A stretch of 50,918 bases of DNA, taken from Burkholderiales bacterium (GTDB lineage Bacteria; Pseudomonadota; Gammaproteobacteria; Burkholderiales; Casimicrobiaceae). Location: NCBI GenBank assembly GCA_025352105.1, contig JANXUB010000007.1:1-50918 (forward strand), read 5' to 3'. Under the pieces are notes generated by a model. The model ran no database searches and was not told where the DNA came from. It saw nothing but the letters and a program-made list of their open reading frames with translations. How positions within the stretch are numbered: the stretch's first letter is position 1; the number at the start of each line of letters is the position of its first letter. Shown here piece after piece: positions 15,369-24,005 of the stretch. Both the position numbers and the translations under genes were made by a program.

Positions 15369-16414
15369 TACGCTCGCTGAGCTGCGGTGATGGTCGCGGC
15401 TTCTTCGCGGTAAGTTTCAAGAATTTTTCGCAGCGCGCGCGCCATCGTCACGCGGGGTAACCAGTCCAGTTCATCGACCGTATTGGTAATGCGCGGATTG
15501 CGATCCTGCACGTCCTGATAACCCACGCCGTAGTAGTCATCCGCCGTGGTGCTGACGATGGTCGTCTTGGCTGCACCGGCCTGATATTCAGGATACTCAG
15601 GCGCGATTTTGAGCAGCATTTCGGCGAGTTCGCGAACCGAATGATTGTTCGCAGGATTGCCGATGTTGTAGATTTTTCCGGTGGCGATGCCGCGCGGATT
15701 TTCGATGATGGTCATCAACGCGGCAATCGCGTCCTCAACGTCGGTGAAGCTGCGTCGCGCGCTGCCGCCGTCCACCAGCTGAATCGGTTCACCACGGATA
15801 ATGTGGCCGATGAATTGCGTGATCACACGCGCGCCGCCGGGGCTGCTGGCGGTCAGCGAATCAAGGCCGGAGCCGATCCAGTTGAACGGACGAATCAGTG
15901 TGTAATCGAGCTCGCCTTTCAGACCGTGCGCATGGATGATCCGATCCATCAACTGCTTCGCGACTGAATAAATCCAGCGTGGTTTGTTGATGGGTCCGAC
16001 GACAAAGTCCGATGTTTCCGAATCAAACTCGGCATCTTTGCACATGCCGTAAACCTCGGAGGTCGACGGAAAAATCAGGCGCTTTTTGTGCTTCACACAC
16101 ATGCGCACAATCGGTAGATTCGCCTCAAAATCCAGCTCGAACACGCGCAGTGGATCGCTGACGTAGGTTGCGGGCGTTGCGATAGCGACTAGCGGCAGCA
16201 CCACGTCACACGCGGCTACTTGCTCATCGATCCACGATGTGCTGGTCAACATGTCGCGCTCGTGAAAGCTCATGCGCGGATGGTCGAGCAGGCTCTTGAC
16301 GCGATGCGAGCCCAAGTCCATGCCGACGATTTGCCAGTCGGTGTTGGCCAGTATCGCGCGACTCAGATGATGGCCAATGAAGCCGTTGGCGCCGAGGATG
16401 AGAATTTTTTTCAT
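15368..16414 (-). CDS. arnA: UDP-glucuronate decarboxylase, ArnA C-terminal-type
   Basis: A 348-residue short-chain dehydrogenase/epimerase-fold enzyme equal to the C-terminal half of enterobacterial ArnA. It has the NAD loop GANGFIG (8-14), Thr118/Ser119/Glu120 in PSTSEVYG, the YxxxK pair Tyr149/Lys153 and the arginine-bearing GGSARRSFTDV (about 216-225). These match the oxidative decarboxylation residues of ArnA. It converts UDP-glucuronate to UDP-4-keto-pentose. In E. coli this domain is fused to the formyltransferase; here the two are separate genes with 30 bp between them. Confidence 0.92.
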   Translation of the reverse strand: MKKILILGANGFIGHHLSRAILANTDWQIVGMDLGSHRVKSLLDHPRMSFHERDMLTSTSWIDEQVAACDVVLPLVAIATPATYVSDPLRVFELDFEANLPIVRMCVKHKKRLIFPSTSEVYGMCKDAEFDSETSDFVVGPINKPRWIYSVAKQLMDRIIHAHGLKGELDYTLIRPFNWIGSGLDSLTASSPGGARVITQFIGHIIRGEPIQLVDGGSARRSFTDVEDAIAALMTIIENPRGIATGKIYNIGNPANNHSVRELAEMLLKIAPEYPEYQAGAAKTTIVSTTADDYYGVGYQDVQDRNPRITNTVDELDWLPRVTMARALRKILETYREEAATITAAQRA

Positions 16415-16444
16415 AGCTGAGCCTTTTTCATGAACAGTATTGTT

Positions 16445-17419
16445 TCACGGCAAGGCGAACGCTGACAGCCACTGCCTTGTTGCGAGCCCGTCAAGCGTTT
16501 GCATGTTCACGATGATCGATAGTGGCTCAATCAAAAAACCATCGCCGCAGGCAATGGCCACGCGATCTTGGGCAGCGTGCAAAACAGTGCCCGCTTTGAT
16601 CGAACTGAGCGGTGATTGGGTTGCATAAATTTTCGCGCGTGCAATGACAATTTCGCTGCCGCCAAATTCAGTGAACGCCCCTGGATACGGCGGCGCAACC
16701 GCACGAATCAGGTTGTACACGTCGCGAGCCGATTTTGTCCAGTCAATGCGTCCGTCTTCGGGTTTGCGGCCTGAAAAGTACGAGCCTGCCTTAAGGTCAA
16801 GCGGCACGCTGGGCGCGGTGCCCGCGATCAATTGCGGCAATGCGCGCACAAGCGTTACCTCCGCCGCAACGACCACTTTTTGAAACACCTCGTGGGCGGT
16901 GTCGTCGCCCAGAATCGGCACCGATGTCTGCGCGACGAGGTTGCCTGCGTCCGGCTTCACTTCCATGTAGTGCAGCGACGCGCCGGTTTCGGTTTCGCCG
17001 TTAATCACGGCCCAATTCGTTGGTACGCGACCGCGATATTTCGGCAGCAGCGAGCCGTGCATGTTGAGCGCGCCACGCTTCGGGATGCCAAGCATTTCCG
17101 CACCCAGCATCTTTCGGTAATAAAACGAAAACAGGAAGTCAGGCGCGAGCGCGCGGATGCGCGCAACCACATCAGGATGGTTCGGCTCATCAACGGTGAT
17201 GGCCTCGATCCCGCGCTCCGCGCACACCTGAGCGACGGACTCGTACCAGATGTTTTCGGTGGCGCTGTCTTCGTGTGTCAACACCAGCGGCACATGCACG
17301 CCCTGATCAAGCAGCACACGCAGGCAGCGAACGCCTACGTTGTGATACGCAAACACCACTGCTGTGGTCGCACGAGCCGCCACCGCTGTGGTCGCACGAG
17401 CCGCGACTGCCGTGGTCAT
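16445..17419 (-). CDS. arnA: UDP-Ara4N formyltransferase, ArnA N-terminal-type
   Basis: A 324-residue formyltransferase equal to the N-terminal half of ArnA. The catalytic triad is seen as Asn119 and His121 in ALNMHGSLLPKYRG and Asp157 in KPDAGN. It transfers formyl from N10-formyl-tetrahydrofolate to UDP-Ara4N. Its ATG overlaps the arnC stop (ATGA). The N-terminus is odd. A normal ArnA begins a few residues before VVFAYH, but here an eight-residue unit (TTAVAARA) is repeated before it, encoded by a 24-bp tandem repeat. The extension is about 16 residues long. Confidence 0.9.
   Translation of the reverse strand: MTTAVAARATTAVAARATTAVVFAYHNVGVRCLRVLLDQGVHVPLVLTHEDSATENIWYESVAQVCAERGIEAITVDEPNHPDVVARIRALAPDFLFSFYYRKMLGAEMLGIPKRGALNMHGSLLPKYRGRVPTNWAVINGETETGASLHYMEVKPDAGNLVAQTSVPILGDDTAHEVFQKVVVAAEVTLVRALPQLIAGTAPSVPLDLKAGSYFSGRKPEDGRIDWTKSARDVYNLIRAVAPPYPGAFTEFGGSEIVIARAKIYATQSPLSSIKAGTVLHAAQDRVAIACGDGFLIEPLSIIVNMQTLDGLATRQWLSAFALP
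17361..17419. repeat. 24-bp tandem repeat at the arnA formyltransferase start
   Basis: Two adjacent 24-bp copies (17361-17384 and 17385-17408, two mismatches) plus a third partial copy of 11 bp ending at the start codon (17409-17419). The unit is a multiple of three, so copy-number change keeps the frame and alters only the length of the protein's N-terminus. Confidence 0.85.
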
Positions 17420-18426
17420 GCCAGATTGCGGGCGGTGGCAATGTCGCTTGCACCCGCCGGGAACTCGAGCACGGATTGTTCAACGATGCGATCAATCACG
17501 TAGCGCGGACGGTCACGAACCTGCAAGTAAATGCGACCCACGTATTCGCCGACAATGCCCAGCCCAAACAACACCATACCGGTCAGGAAAAATTGCAGGA
17601 TGTCACGATCCAGCATCGCTCTCATTGCATCCCAGAACGGCAGTGTGATGCCGCGATAAATCATCAGACCGAGATAGGTGATGACCGAGCCGACGGCAAC
17701 CGTCATCCCAAGTAACGAAAAAATTTGCAGCGGCAGCAGCGAGAAGCCCGTCATCAAATCGAAGTTGAGCCGTAGCAGTTGATACAGCGAATACTTCGAT
17801 TCTCCGGCCGCTCGTTCGGCGTGCGCAACGACCACTTCGGTCGGCGTCATTGAGTAGGTGTAGGCGAGCGCCGGAATGAACGTGCGAACCTCGCGCGTCT
17901 GGTTGATCAGATCAACAATGCGCCGTGAATAGGCTCGCAACATGCAGCCCTGATCGGTCATCTTGATACTGGTGGTGCGTTCGCGAATGGCGTTGAGCGC
18001 CTTAGAAGCCGCGCCGCGCCACCACGCGTCGCCGCGCCGCAAATCGCGAATCGAACCAACGTAGTCGTGGCCCGCGTGGTACGCGGTCAACAACTTGTGA
18101 ATTTCTTCTGGCGGATTTTGCAGATCAGCATCGAGCGTTACGGCCACTTCGCCGCGAACGTGCGCGAAGCCCGCCATGATGGCTGCATGCTGGCCAAAAT
18201 TTCCCGAGAAAAGTACCACTCGCGTGACTTCGGGGCGCTTCGATTGTTGATCCAGCAAAAGCGCGGGTGAGCGGTCTTTGCTGCCGTCGTTGATGAAGAT
18301 GACCTCGTACGACGTGTTCGATGCAGCAATCGCATCCAGCGCTGGGTAGAGCCGCGCGAAAAGCTCCGGCAACACGGCCTGTTCGTTGTAGACCGGAATG
18401 ACAACGGATAACTTGGGGATCGTCAT
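17416..18426 (-). CDS. arnC: Undecaprenyl-phosphate Ara4FN transferase ArnC
   Basis: A 336-residue family-2 glycosyltransferase. The N-terminal GT-A domain has VVIPVYNEQAVLPELF, the metal-binding DADLQNPPEE and the QHAAIMAG region. Two C-terminal transmembrane helices follow (about 235-260 and 270-295, FSLLPLQIFSLLGMTVAVGS and FFLTGMVLFGLGIVGEYVGR). It transfers Ara4FN from UDP to undecaprenyl phosphate on the inner face of the membrane. It starts one base after arnB ends and overlaps the formyltransferase start. Confidence 0.93.
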   Translation of the reverse strand: MTIPKLSVVIPVYNEQAVLPELFARLYPALDAIAASNTSYEVIFINDGSKDRSPALLLDQQSKRPEVTRVVLFSGNFGQHAAIMAGFAHVRGEVAVTLDADLQNPPEEIHKLLTAYHAGHDYVGSIRDLRRGDAWWRGAASKALNAIRERTTSIKMTDQGCMLRAYSRRIVDLINQTREVRTFIPALAYTYSMTPTEVVVAHAERAAGESKYSLYQLLRLNFDLMTGFSLLPLQIFSLLGMTVAVGSVITYLGLMIYRGITLPFWDAMRAMLDRDILQFFLTGMVLFGLGIVGEYVGRIYLQVRDRPRYVIDRIVEQSVLEFPAGASDIATARNLA

Positions 18427-19578
18427 TTAGCGACGCGCTTCTTCGAGTACGGAAGCCAGACTATCGCACACGTAGTCCACATCGGCTTCACTGAGTCCTG
18501 CGTGCAAAGGTAGTGTCAATGTGGTGTCGGCAATCAATTCAGTATTGGGCAGATCGCCGATTTTCCAGCCCTGACCACGGAACAGCGAGGTGAGATGCGG
18601 TGATTCATACGACACGCTGGTCGCTACGCCACGCGCTTTCATCGCGTCCATGATGTCGGCGCGCGAGCGCTTCAGTTGATAAAGTGGCAAGCGAATGGCG
18701 AACAGGTTCCAGCTGTGTCCCGCCTCATCACCCGCATGACCGGCATGCGGGAGCAAGGCTTCGCCCAAGATCGATTTGAGGCGATTGAGATATTGCCCAG
18801 CAAGTTGCCGACGAAACTGGCAAAACCCATCCAGCTTTCTAAGTTGTGCTCGACCAATTGCCGCGCTCACATCCGACATATTGAACTTGCCGCCCGGAAA
18901 ATCCACGTCACGCGTTTGATCGGGCAGGCGGCTGATGCCGTGGAAACGCAACACCTCGACGCGTTTTGCATCGGCAATATCGTTGCAAACGAGCGCGCCG
19001 CCTTCGATGGTGGTGATGTTCTTGTTCGGATGAAACGAGAAGAGGGTGATGTCGCCGAAAGCGCCAATTGCCTTGCCGCGCCATGACGAGCCGATCGCGA
19101 GTGCTGCGTCTTCTATGACGCGCAATTTGTGTAGTTCTGCAAACGCATACAGCGCGTCCATATCGCAGGCCAAGCCAGCGAAATGCGTTGGGATGATTGC
19201 CTTCGTTTTTACGGTGATTCGTCGAGCGGCGTCGGCCAGATCAATGTTGCGCGACTTCAAATCGACATCAACAAAGACGGCTTTAGCGCCCAATTTTTCC
19301 ACCATGTTGCCACTGGAGAAAAACGTTTGCGCACCGATGAGTACTTCGTCGCCGGGGCCGATACCCAAGAGTTGCAATGCCACTTCGAGCGCCGCAGTTT
19401 CGCTGGTCAGAAGTCGCGTTGGGCGGGCATCGAAGTAAGCGGAAAGCTCTGCCTCAAGCGCGGTGACGTTCGGGCCAGACGCGATCCAGCCCGAGCGCAA
19501 GACAGCGTCAGCAGCGGCAAATTCTTCTTCGCCCAGCGACGGAGCGGCAAAGGCGATGGGTTTTCTGTTGTGTGTCAC
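18427..19578 (-). CDS. arnB: UDP-Ara4O aminotransferase ArnB
   Basis: A 383-residue PLP-dependent DegT/DnrJ/EryC1 aminotransferase. The PLP lysine is Lys186 in FSFHPNKNITTIEGGAL, and IEDAALAIGSSW supplies the cofactor Asp region. It transfers the glutamate amino group to UDP-4-keto-pentose to make UDP-Ara4N. Length fits ArnB (about 380). It directly precedes arnC in the operon and lies five bases after the arnE-like gene. Confidence 0.92.
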   Translation of the reverse strand: MTHNRKPIAFAAPSLGEEEFAAADAVLRSGWIASGPNVTALEAELSAYFDARPTRLLTSETAALEVALQLLGIGPGDEVLIGAQTFFSSGNMVEKLGAKAVFVDVDLKSRNIDLADAARRITVKTKAIIPTHFAGLACDMDALYAFAELHKLRVIEDAALAIGSSWRGKAIGAFGDITLFSFHPNKNITTIEGGALVCNDIADAKRVEVLRFHGISRLPDQTRDVDFPGGKFNMSDVSAAIGRAQLRKLDGFCQFRRQLAGQYLNRLKSILGEALLPHAGHAGDEAGHSWNLFAIRLPLYQLKRSRADIMDAMKARGVATSVSYESPHLTSLFRGQGWKIGDLPNTELIADTTLTLPLHAGLSEADVDYVCDSLASVLEEARR

Positions 19579-19583
19579 TGGAA

Positions 19584-19991
19584 TTACTTGCTGACCGTAT
19601 TAGAAACAAGAATGACGCCGACCACGATGAGGCCGATGCCCACTAATTTTTGCGCTGTAATTGATTCCCCGAACAAATACCATGCAGCGGCGGCATTGAC
19701 CACATAACCAATCGACACCAGTGGGTAGGCGACGCTCACCGGCAAGCGCGACAGCGTTGCGATCCACGTGAACAAGCTGATCCCGTAACAGGCAAACCCG
19801 GCCCAGAACCACGGCACACGGGCGATTTGCATGAGTGTGTTCACGGTATTTGCGTCGCCGAAACTCACCGTTCCAACGACGTTGGTACCGGCTTTCAGGA
19901 ACAGCTGAGCTGCCGCATTGAGCATCACGCTTAAAAGCGCAATCGAGAGCGCGGTCGCCGTCACAGAGTCGTCACCCGCTTCATTTGGCAT
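19584..19991 (-). CDS. arnE: ArnE-like small membrane transporter subunit
   Basis: A 135-residue EamA/SMR-type protein with four hydrophobic helices (TALSIALLSVMLNAAAQLFL, the PWFWAGFACYGISLF region, SVAYPLVSIGYVVNAAAAWY, KLVGIGLIVVGVILVS). In enterobacteria ArnE and ArnF together flip undecaprenyl-phosphate-Ara4N to the periplasm. Only one such gene is present here, so it may act as a homodimer or replace both. It overlaps the end of arnT by 11 bp. Confidence 0.8.
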   Translation of the reverse strand: MPNEAGDDSVTATALSIALLSVMLNAAAQLFLKAGTNVVGTVSFGDANTVNTLMQIARVPWFWAGFACYGISLFTWIATLSRLPVSVAYPLVSIGYVVNAAAAWYLFGESITAQKLVGIGLIVVGVILVSNTVSK

Positions 19992-21687
19992 GCCTCGCGA
20001 TAATCACACGGCGCAGGTCGACCGCGACAACCCGATAGTCAAGCCCCGCAAAATCCAGGCGCGGCAACTGGTCAAAATCCGTGATGGCGTAGGCGCGCTC
20101 CGAGCGCTCCCATTGTTCGGCAAAATCAGCGAAATTAAAGCGCGCTTTGCCCGGCTCCATTGCAGCGCCAAGCCCCATCTCGTCGAGATAATCCACTAGC
20201 GTGACGGTGCGCTTCAAGTAAGGGGGCAGCGTCTGCTCGTACATGCCAATCGAGAAAAATTCGTCGGTGTTGCGGTATTGCGGTTCGGCGGCCAGAAAAT
20301 CAGCCACCAATTGCTTGCTCGACGTACTGGCCGACAGGGCGCCGTAGCCGACCACCAGCCCACTACCGGCAGCCGTCGCAAGCACCGCCGCTGCGATCAG
20401 CGCGTCAACGCGACGCGACCTCCGGTTCAAAAGCCATGCTGACAGGATCGCCGCGACGTACAGCGCCCCGCTCATCACAAAATAGGCGGCGTATTGATTG
20501 ACCATTTGCGGGGTGTAGGCGTCCGACTCAAAGCGGTCGTTGATGGCCGCAGCAACGAACAGCGCGAGTGGGACAAGCGCCATTGCGACGAGCAAGCGCC
20601 CGAATCGCACGTTAGACAAAGCCAACATCACCGGTGCGAGCAACATGGCGAACGCCGGCACAGTCGGCAGCAAATAGGACGGCAACTTGGAGCGCGAAAC
20701 GCTAAAAAAAACAAACAGAAAAGCGCACCAGATCGTCAAAAAAAGCGGCACATTCATCTGCGCTCTGGCGTATGTCTCGGTGATCGCAACGCGCCCGTCA
20801 CGCCGAAAAAATCCGATGACTGCAGGCGTCCAGGGCAACAAACCGACGACCAGGATCGGAATAAAGTAATAAAGCCCGCCGCCGCGACCGTGTTCTACGT
20901 TGGAGAAGCGCTCAAAGTGCTCGTAGATGAAGAAAAAATGTGCCCATTCGGGATTCTTCGACTGCACCAAAAGCGGCCACGGCAGCGCGATCAAAACGAA
21001 AGCAAGCGGCCCCCAAATCCATTCCATGCGCGTGAGCAACCGCCACTGCCGCGACACCAGTAGATACAACACAAAAATCGCGCCCGGCAGCACGATACCG
21101 ATGAGGCCCTTTGACAAAAAAGCGAGCGCTGCGCCCGCCCACGCCGAAATCATCCAGCCGCGGGCGGCAGCCTTCGATTGCCCGTCAATGCCGAAACCGC
21201 GAATCAATCCGATCATCGTCAATGTCATGAACGCGGCAAGGCCCATATCGAGCGTATTGATATGGGCGATGATGAAGTAATAAATCATCGCGCCCAGCAA
21301 GCTCGAACCGACCCATGCGACGTCCTTTCCCGCAAGTGCCCGAAGCGCAAACCACACCAGTGCGAGGCCCAAAAATCCGGAGAACAGCGGCCACCAGCGC
21401 GCCGTGAAGTCGCTTTGCCCAAACGCCGAAATGGCAAGCGCCGTTGCCCAGTACTGCAGCGGCGGTTTTTCAAAATATTTCAGGTCGTTCAGCCGCGGCG
21501 TGACGTAATCACCAGACAGTGCCATTTCGCGAGCGATTTCCGTATAGCGCCCTTCGTCGGGCCGGACTAGCGTGCGCGAGATTGAAGGGATGAACCAGGA
21601 CGCAAGAAAAATCGCGGCAAGCAGGGCGAGAATAGGGCGGGATAGAGTCACGGCGGAGGATGCTAACAGACGCTCATGAAGCGACAT
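19981..21687 (-). CDS. arnT: Lipid A aminoarabinosyltransferase ArnT-like (PMT family)
   Basis: A 568-residue multi-pass glycosyltransferase of the PMT/ArnT family. The first periplasmic loop carries RPDEGRYTEIAREM and GDYVTPRLNDLKYFEKPPLQYW, the active-site signature. About a dozen helices follow and the C-terminus is soluble. It moves L-Ara4N from undecaprenyl phosphate to lipid A on the outer face of the inner membrane, reducing negative charge and polymyxin binding. It is the first gene of the operon. No strong ribosome binding site is seen before ATG 21687; a GTG at 21651 is an alternative. No PmrA-like box was recognised upstream. Confidence 0.9.
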   Translation of the reverse strand: MSLHERLLASSAVTLSRPILALLAAIFLASWFIPSISRTLVRPDEGRYTEIAREMALSGDYVTPRLNDLKYFEKPPLQYWATALAISAFGQSDFTARWWPLFSGFLGLALVWFALRALAGKDVAWVGSSLLGAMIYYFIIAHINTLDMGLAAFMTLTMIGLIRGFGIDGQSKAAARGWMISAWAGAALAFLSKGLIGIVLPGAIFVLYLLVSRQWRLLTRMEWIWGPLAFVLIALPWPLLVQSKNPEWAHFFFIYEHFERFSNVEHGRGGGLYYFIPILVVGLLPWTPAVIGFFRRDGRVAITETYARAQMNVPLFLTIWCAFLFVFFSVSRSKLPSYLLPTVPAFAMLLAPVMLALSNVRFGRLLVAMALVPLALFVAAAINDRFESDAYTPQMVNQYAAYFVMSGALYVAAILSAWLLNRRSRRVDALIAAAVLATAAGSGLVVGYGALSASTSSKQLVADFLAAEPQYRNTDEFFSIGMYEQTLPPYLKRTVTLVDYLDEMGLGAAMEPGKARFNFADFAEQWERSERAYAITDFDQLPRLDFAGLDYRVVAVDLRRVIIARHAK

Positions 21688-21891
21688 TCTTAGAGGAGAA
21701 ACGGGCTTCGCCGCTGTGTTGTTCGTTCCGGCGCTGGGCGTTGCTTCTGGCCTGAAGGCGGATACAGCTCTTTTGTATAAGCGCCTAATGGCTGTGGGCT
21801 GGAAGGCAGAACTGTTTAAAGTCGATAACCGATTAAAAGTGGCGACAGCCCAGATAAATTGGTGCTTTCAAAGAAAAGCTGTATCGCTATG

Positions 21892-21907
21892 TTGGTTAAG
21901 TAACCAA
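21892..21907. promoter_or_regulatory. Candidate TetR operator 1
   Basis: Inverted repeat TTGGTTA-AG-TAACCAA lies in the divergent gap between arnT and the TetR gene. It shares the TTGGT...ACCAA core with operator 2, 12 bp further on. Its position is suitable for blocking the promoter of the tetR-efflux transcript. Confidence 0.55.
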
Positions 21908-21919
21908 AGCCTCCAGATC

Positions 21920-21939
21920 GTTTGGTATCATTACCAAAC
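21920..21939. promoter_or_regulatory. Candidate TetR operator 2
   Basis: Perfect 8-bp arms around TCAT: GTTTGGTATCATTACCAAAC. It abuts ATG 21940 of the TetR gene, so a bound repressor would block transcription or sit in a very short leader. Together with operator 1 it suggests autoregulation of tetR and the efflux operon. Confidence 0.65.
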
Positions 21940-22566
21940 ATGGCGATTAAACTCAGCATTCCTTGTTTAGCGGCGCTCAAGCCCGACGCCTCTGTCAGAG
22001 AAAAAATCCTCACGGCGGCGACCGAGCTCCTGCTAAATGTGGGGTTCAAATCGCTCACCCAGCAAGCCGTCGCCGCCCGCGCCGGTGTGCGTCAAAGTCA
22101 TCTCACCTACTATTTTCCGACCCGCAACGATTTGCTGCGTGGCACCGCACAATTCGGTATGGAGGCAATGCTGCTTCCGATGGTCGAGAGCGCAGCCACT
22201 GGCGGGATAACGGCCGACGATTTGCGCGAGTTGCTGATGCCTGACATCAGTGACCGCCAGTGGTTTCGCCTGATGACAGGGCTGGCTGCGGCGAGCGAGG
22301 AAGACGAATCGATTCGCCAATGGATGCGCGTGTTTGACCGCCGGATCGTCGAAAAGCTCGCGGCGGGTTTTGCCGCCGCGAACATTGCTATTTCCTCCGA
22401 TCATGTGCATTTTCTGCATGCAACCTTTATCGGCGCGCTGCAGCTTGACATGGTCGACCCGAGCGATGAATCTTTCGAGCGCGTCAGCCGTGCGGTTGCA
22501 ACCGCGCTGGATGTCGTCTTGCCGCATAAACAAATCACCATCAATCCCCTAAAGTTAGTTTCATGA
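21940..22566 (+). CDS. TetR-family regulator of the efflux operon
   Basis: A 208-residue regulator. The N-terminal helix-turn-helix reads REKILTAATELLLNVGFKSLTQQAVAARAGV...LTYYFPTRNDLL, typical of TetR. The C-terminal ligand domain is all-helical. ATG 21940 is chosen because the HTH is placed as usual; TTG 21922 lies inside operator 2. The stop TGA overlaps the outer-membrane factor ATG (ATGA), so the regulator is cotranscribed with the pump it presumably represses. No ribosome binding site precedes ATG 21940, so a short or leaderless mRNA is possible. Confidence 0.85.
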   Translation: MAIKLSIPCLAALKPDASVREKILTAATELLLNVGFKSLTQQAVAARAGVRQSHLTYYFPTRNDLLRGTAQFGMEAMLLPMVESAATGGITADDLRELLMPDISDRQWFRLMTGLAAASEEDESIRQWMRVFDRRIVEKLAAGFAAANIAISSDHVHFLHATFIGALQLDMVDPSDESFERVSRAVATALDVVLPHKQITINPLKLVS

Positions 22567-24005
22567 GCCTATTGATGAAGAAATCGCGAAGACCGGCGGT
22601 TGCGGTGTCGCTGAGCCTGATTGCCAGTCTGTTGCTCTCGGCCTGCGCCGTTGGCCCGACCTACGCGCCCCCGGTCGTCACCACCACCGCCGCATGGCAG
22701 GCAACGTTGCCGCATGAGGGCGATGTGGCCTCGCTCGCGGGTTGGTGGTCGCGCTGGAACGATGCGACGCTGGTGATGTTGATTGAGGCTGCGCAGGCGA
22801 CCAATCCGACGCTAGATCAGGCGACCGCGCGCATCGCGCAAGCCCGCGCAGCGCAGACGATTGCGGGCGCATCCGCGCTGCCCGGAGTGACCGGCAGCGC
22901 CACTGCCAGTCGCGGCAATCTGGTGGGGCAAAGCCTGGGGTTTGGTGCGCTAACCAGTGTTTCGGCCGCCTTGCAGTCGTCGTGGGAGATCGACTTGTTT
23001 GGGGCCAATCGGCGTGGTCGCGAGGCCGCAGCTGCGCGCTCTGACGCACGCTCGCTCGACTGGCATCAGGCGCGTGTTTCGCTAGCAGCGGACGTCGCGT
23101 CGACCTACGCCAATCTGCGCATCAACGAGGCGCTGGTCACGGGCTACGAGCGCGATGCTGCGAGCCGCAAAGAGACGTCGCGATTGACGGGGCTAAAAAC
23201 AGACGCCGGTTTTGAAGCGCCCGCGAACGCCGCGCTCGCGCGAGCCAGCGCATCGGAGGCCGCAGCGCGTCTCATCTCCCAGCGCGCTGAAGTTGATCTC
23301 GGTGTGAAGGCGTTGGTTGCGCTGACGGGGCTCACGGATAACGCGCTGCGCAACACATTGGTGGCGGGGCGCGCTCAGCTACCGACAGGAGCAAATCTGA
23401 ACATTGATCAAGTGCCCGCAGCGGCGCTTACGCAACGCCCCGATCTCGCGGCGAGCGAGCGCGAGCTGGCTGCGCTCTGCGCTGAGATTGGCGCTGCAGA
23501 AGCCGATCGTTATCCAAAAATTTCTTTAACCGGATCGGTCGGCTACAGCCTTGCGCGTATTGCGGGCAGCACTGCGGGCACGACCAGCTGGGGCTTCGGT
23601 CCGAGCATTGATATTCCTTTGTTTGATGCGGGTCGCCGATCAGCTGTGGTTGAGCAGGCAAAGGCGCGCTACGACGAGTCGCTCGCGGGCTACAAGGCCA
23701 CGGCGATACGCGCAGTGCGTGAGGTGGAAGAGGCGCTGACGCAGTTGCAATCGGCAAAGCTTCGTGCTCCGGATTTGCAGGCGTCGCTCGCCGGGTATCA
23801 GGCGTTCGAGAAAGCCGCGCAGGCGCGCTTGTCGGTCGGCGCGGGCAGCGTGCTTGAGCTTGAAGACGCTCGTCGAGCCGTGCTTGCGGCGCAGGTCGCC
23901 GTGCTCGCTGTTGAGCGCGAACGGCTTGCCGCATCGATTGCGCTGTACCGCGCTGCGGGCGGCGGTTGGGACCAGAACAAGACAGAAGTTTCGGAGAAAA
24001 AGTAA
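22563..24005 (+). CDS. Outer-membrane efflux lipoprotein (NodT/OprM family)
   Basis: A 480-residue outer-membrane factor. The signal peptide ends at lipobox LLSAC, followed by AVGPTYAPP, typical of NodT-type proteins. Two OEP repeats (about 65-260 and 270-465) contain the conserved periodic Ala/Leu-rich helices. It forms the trimeric TolC-like duct through the outer membrane. It is the first structural gene of the tripartite pump. Its stop overlaps the next start by one base (TAATG). Confidence 0.9.
   Translation: MSLLMKKSRRPAVAVSLSLIASLLLSACAVGPTYAPPVVTTTAAWQATLPHEGDVASLAGWWSRWNDATLVMLIEAAQATNPTLDQATARIAQARAAQTIAGASALPGVTGSATASRGNLVGQSLGFGALTSVSAALQSSWEIDLFGANRRGREAAAARSDARSLDWHQARVSLAADVASTYANLRINEALVTGYERDAASRKETSRLTGLKTDAGFEAPANAALARASASEAAARLISQRAEVDLGVKALVALTGLTDNALRNTLVAGRAQLPTGANLNIDQVPAAALTQRPDLAASERELAALCAEIGAAEADRYPKISLTGSVGYSLARIAGSTAGTTSWGFGPSIDIPLFDAGRRSAVVEQAKARYDESLAGYKATAIRAVREVEEALTQLQSAKLRAPDLQASLAGYQAFEKAAQARLSVGAGSVLELEDARRAVLAAQVAVLAVERERLAASIALYRAAGGGWDQNKTEVSEKK

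Noticed and set aside
17416-18426. Possible O-antigen or teichoic acid glycosyltransferase instead of ArnC
   Set aside because: Its place between arnB and the ArnA formyltransferase, its length and its two C-terminal helices fit ArnC.
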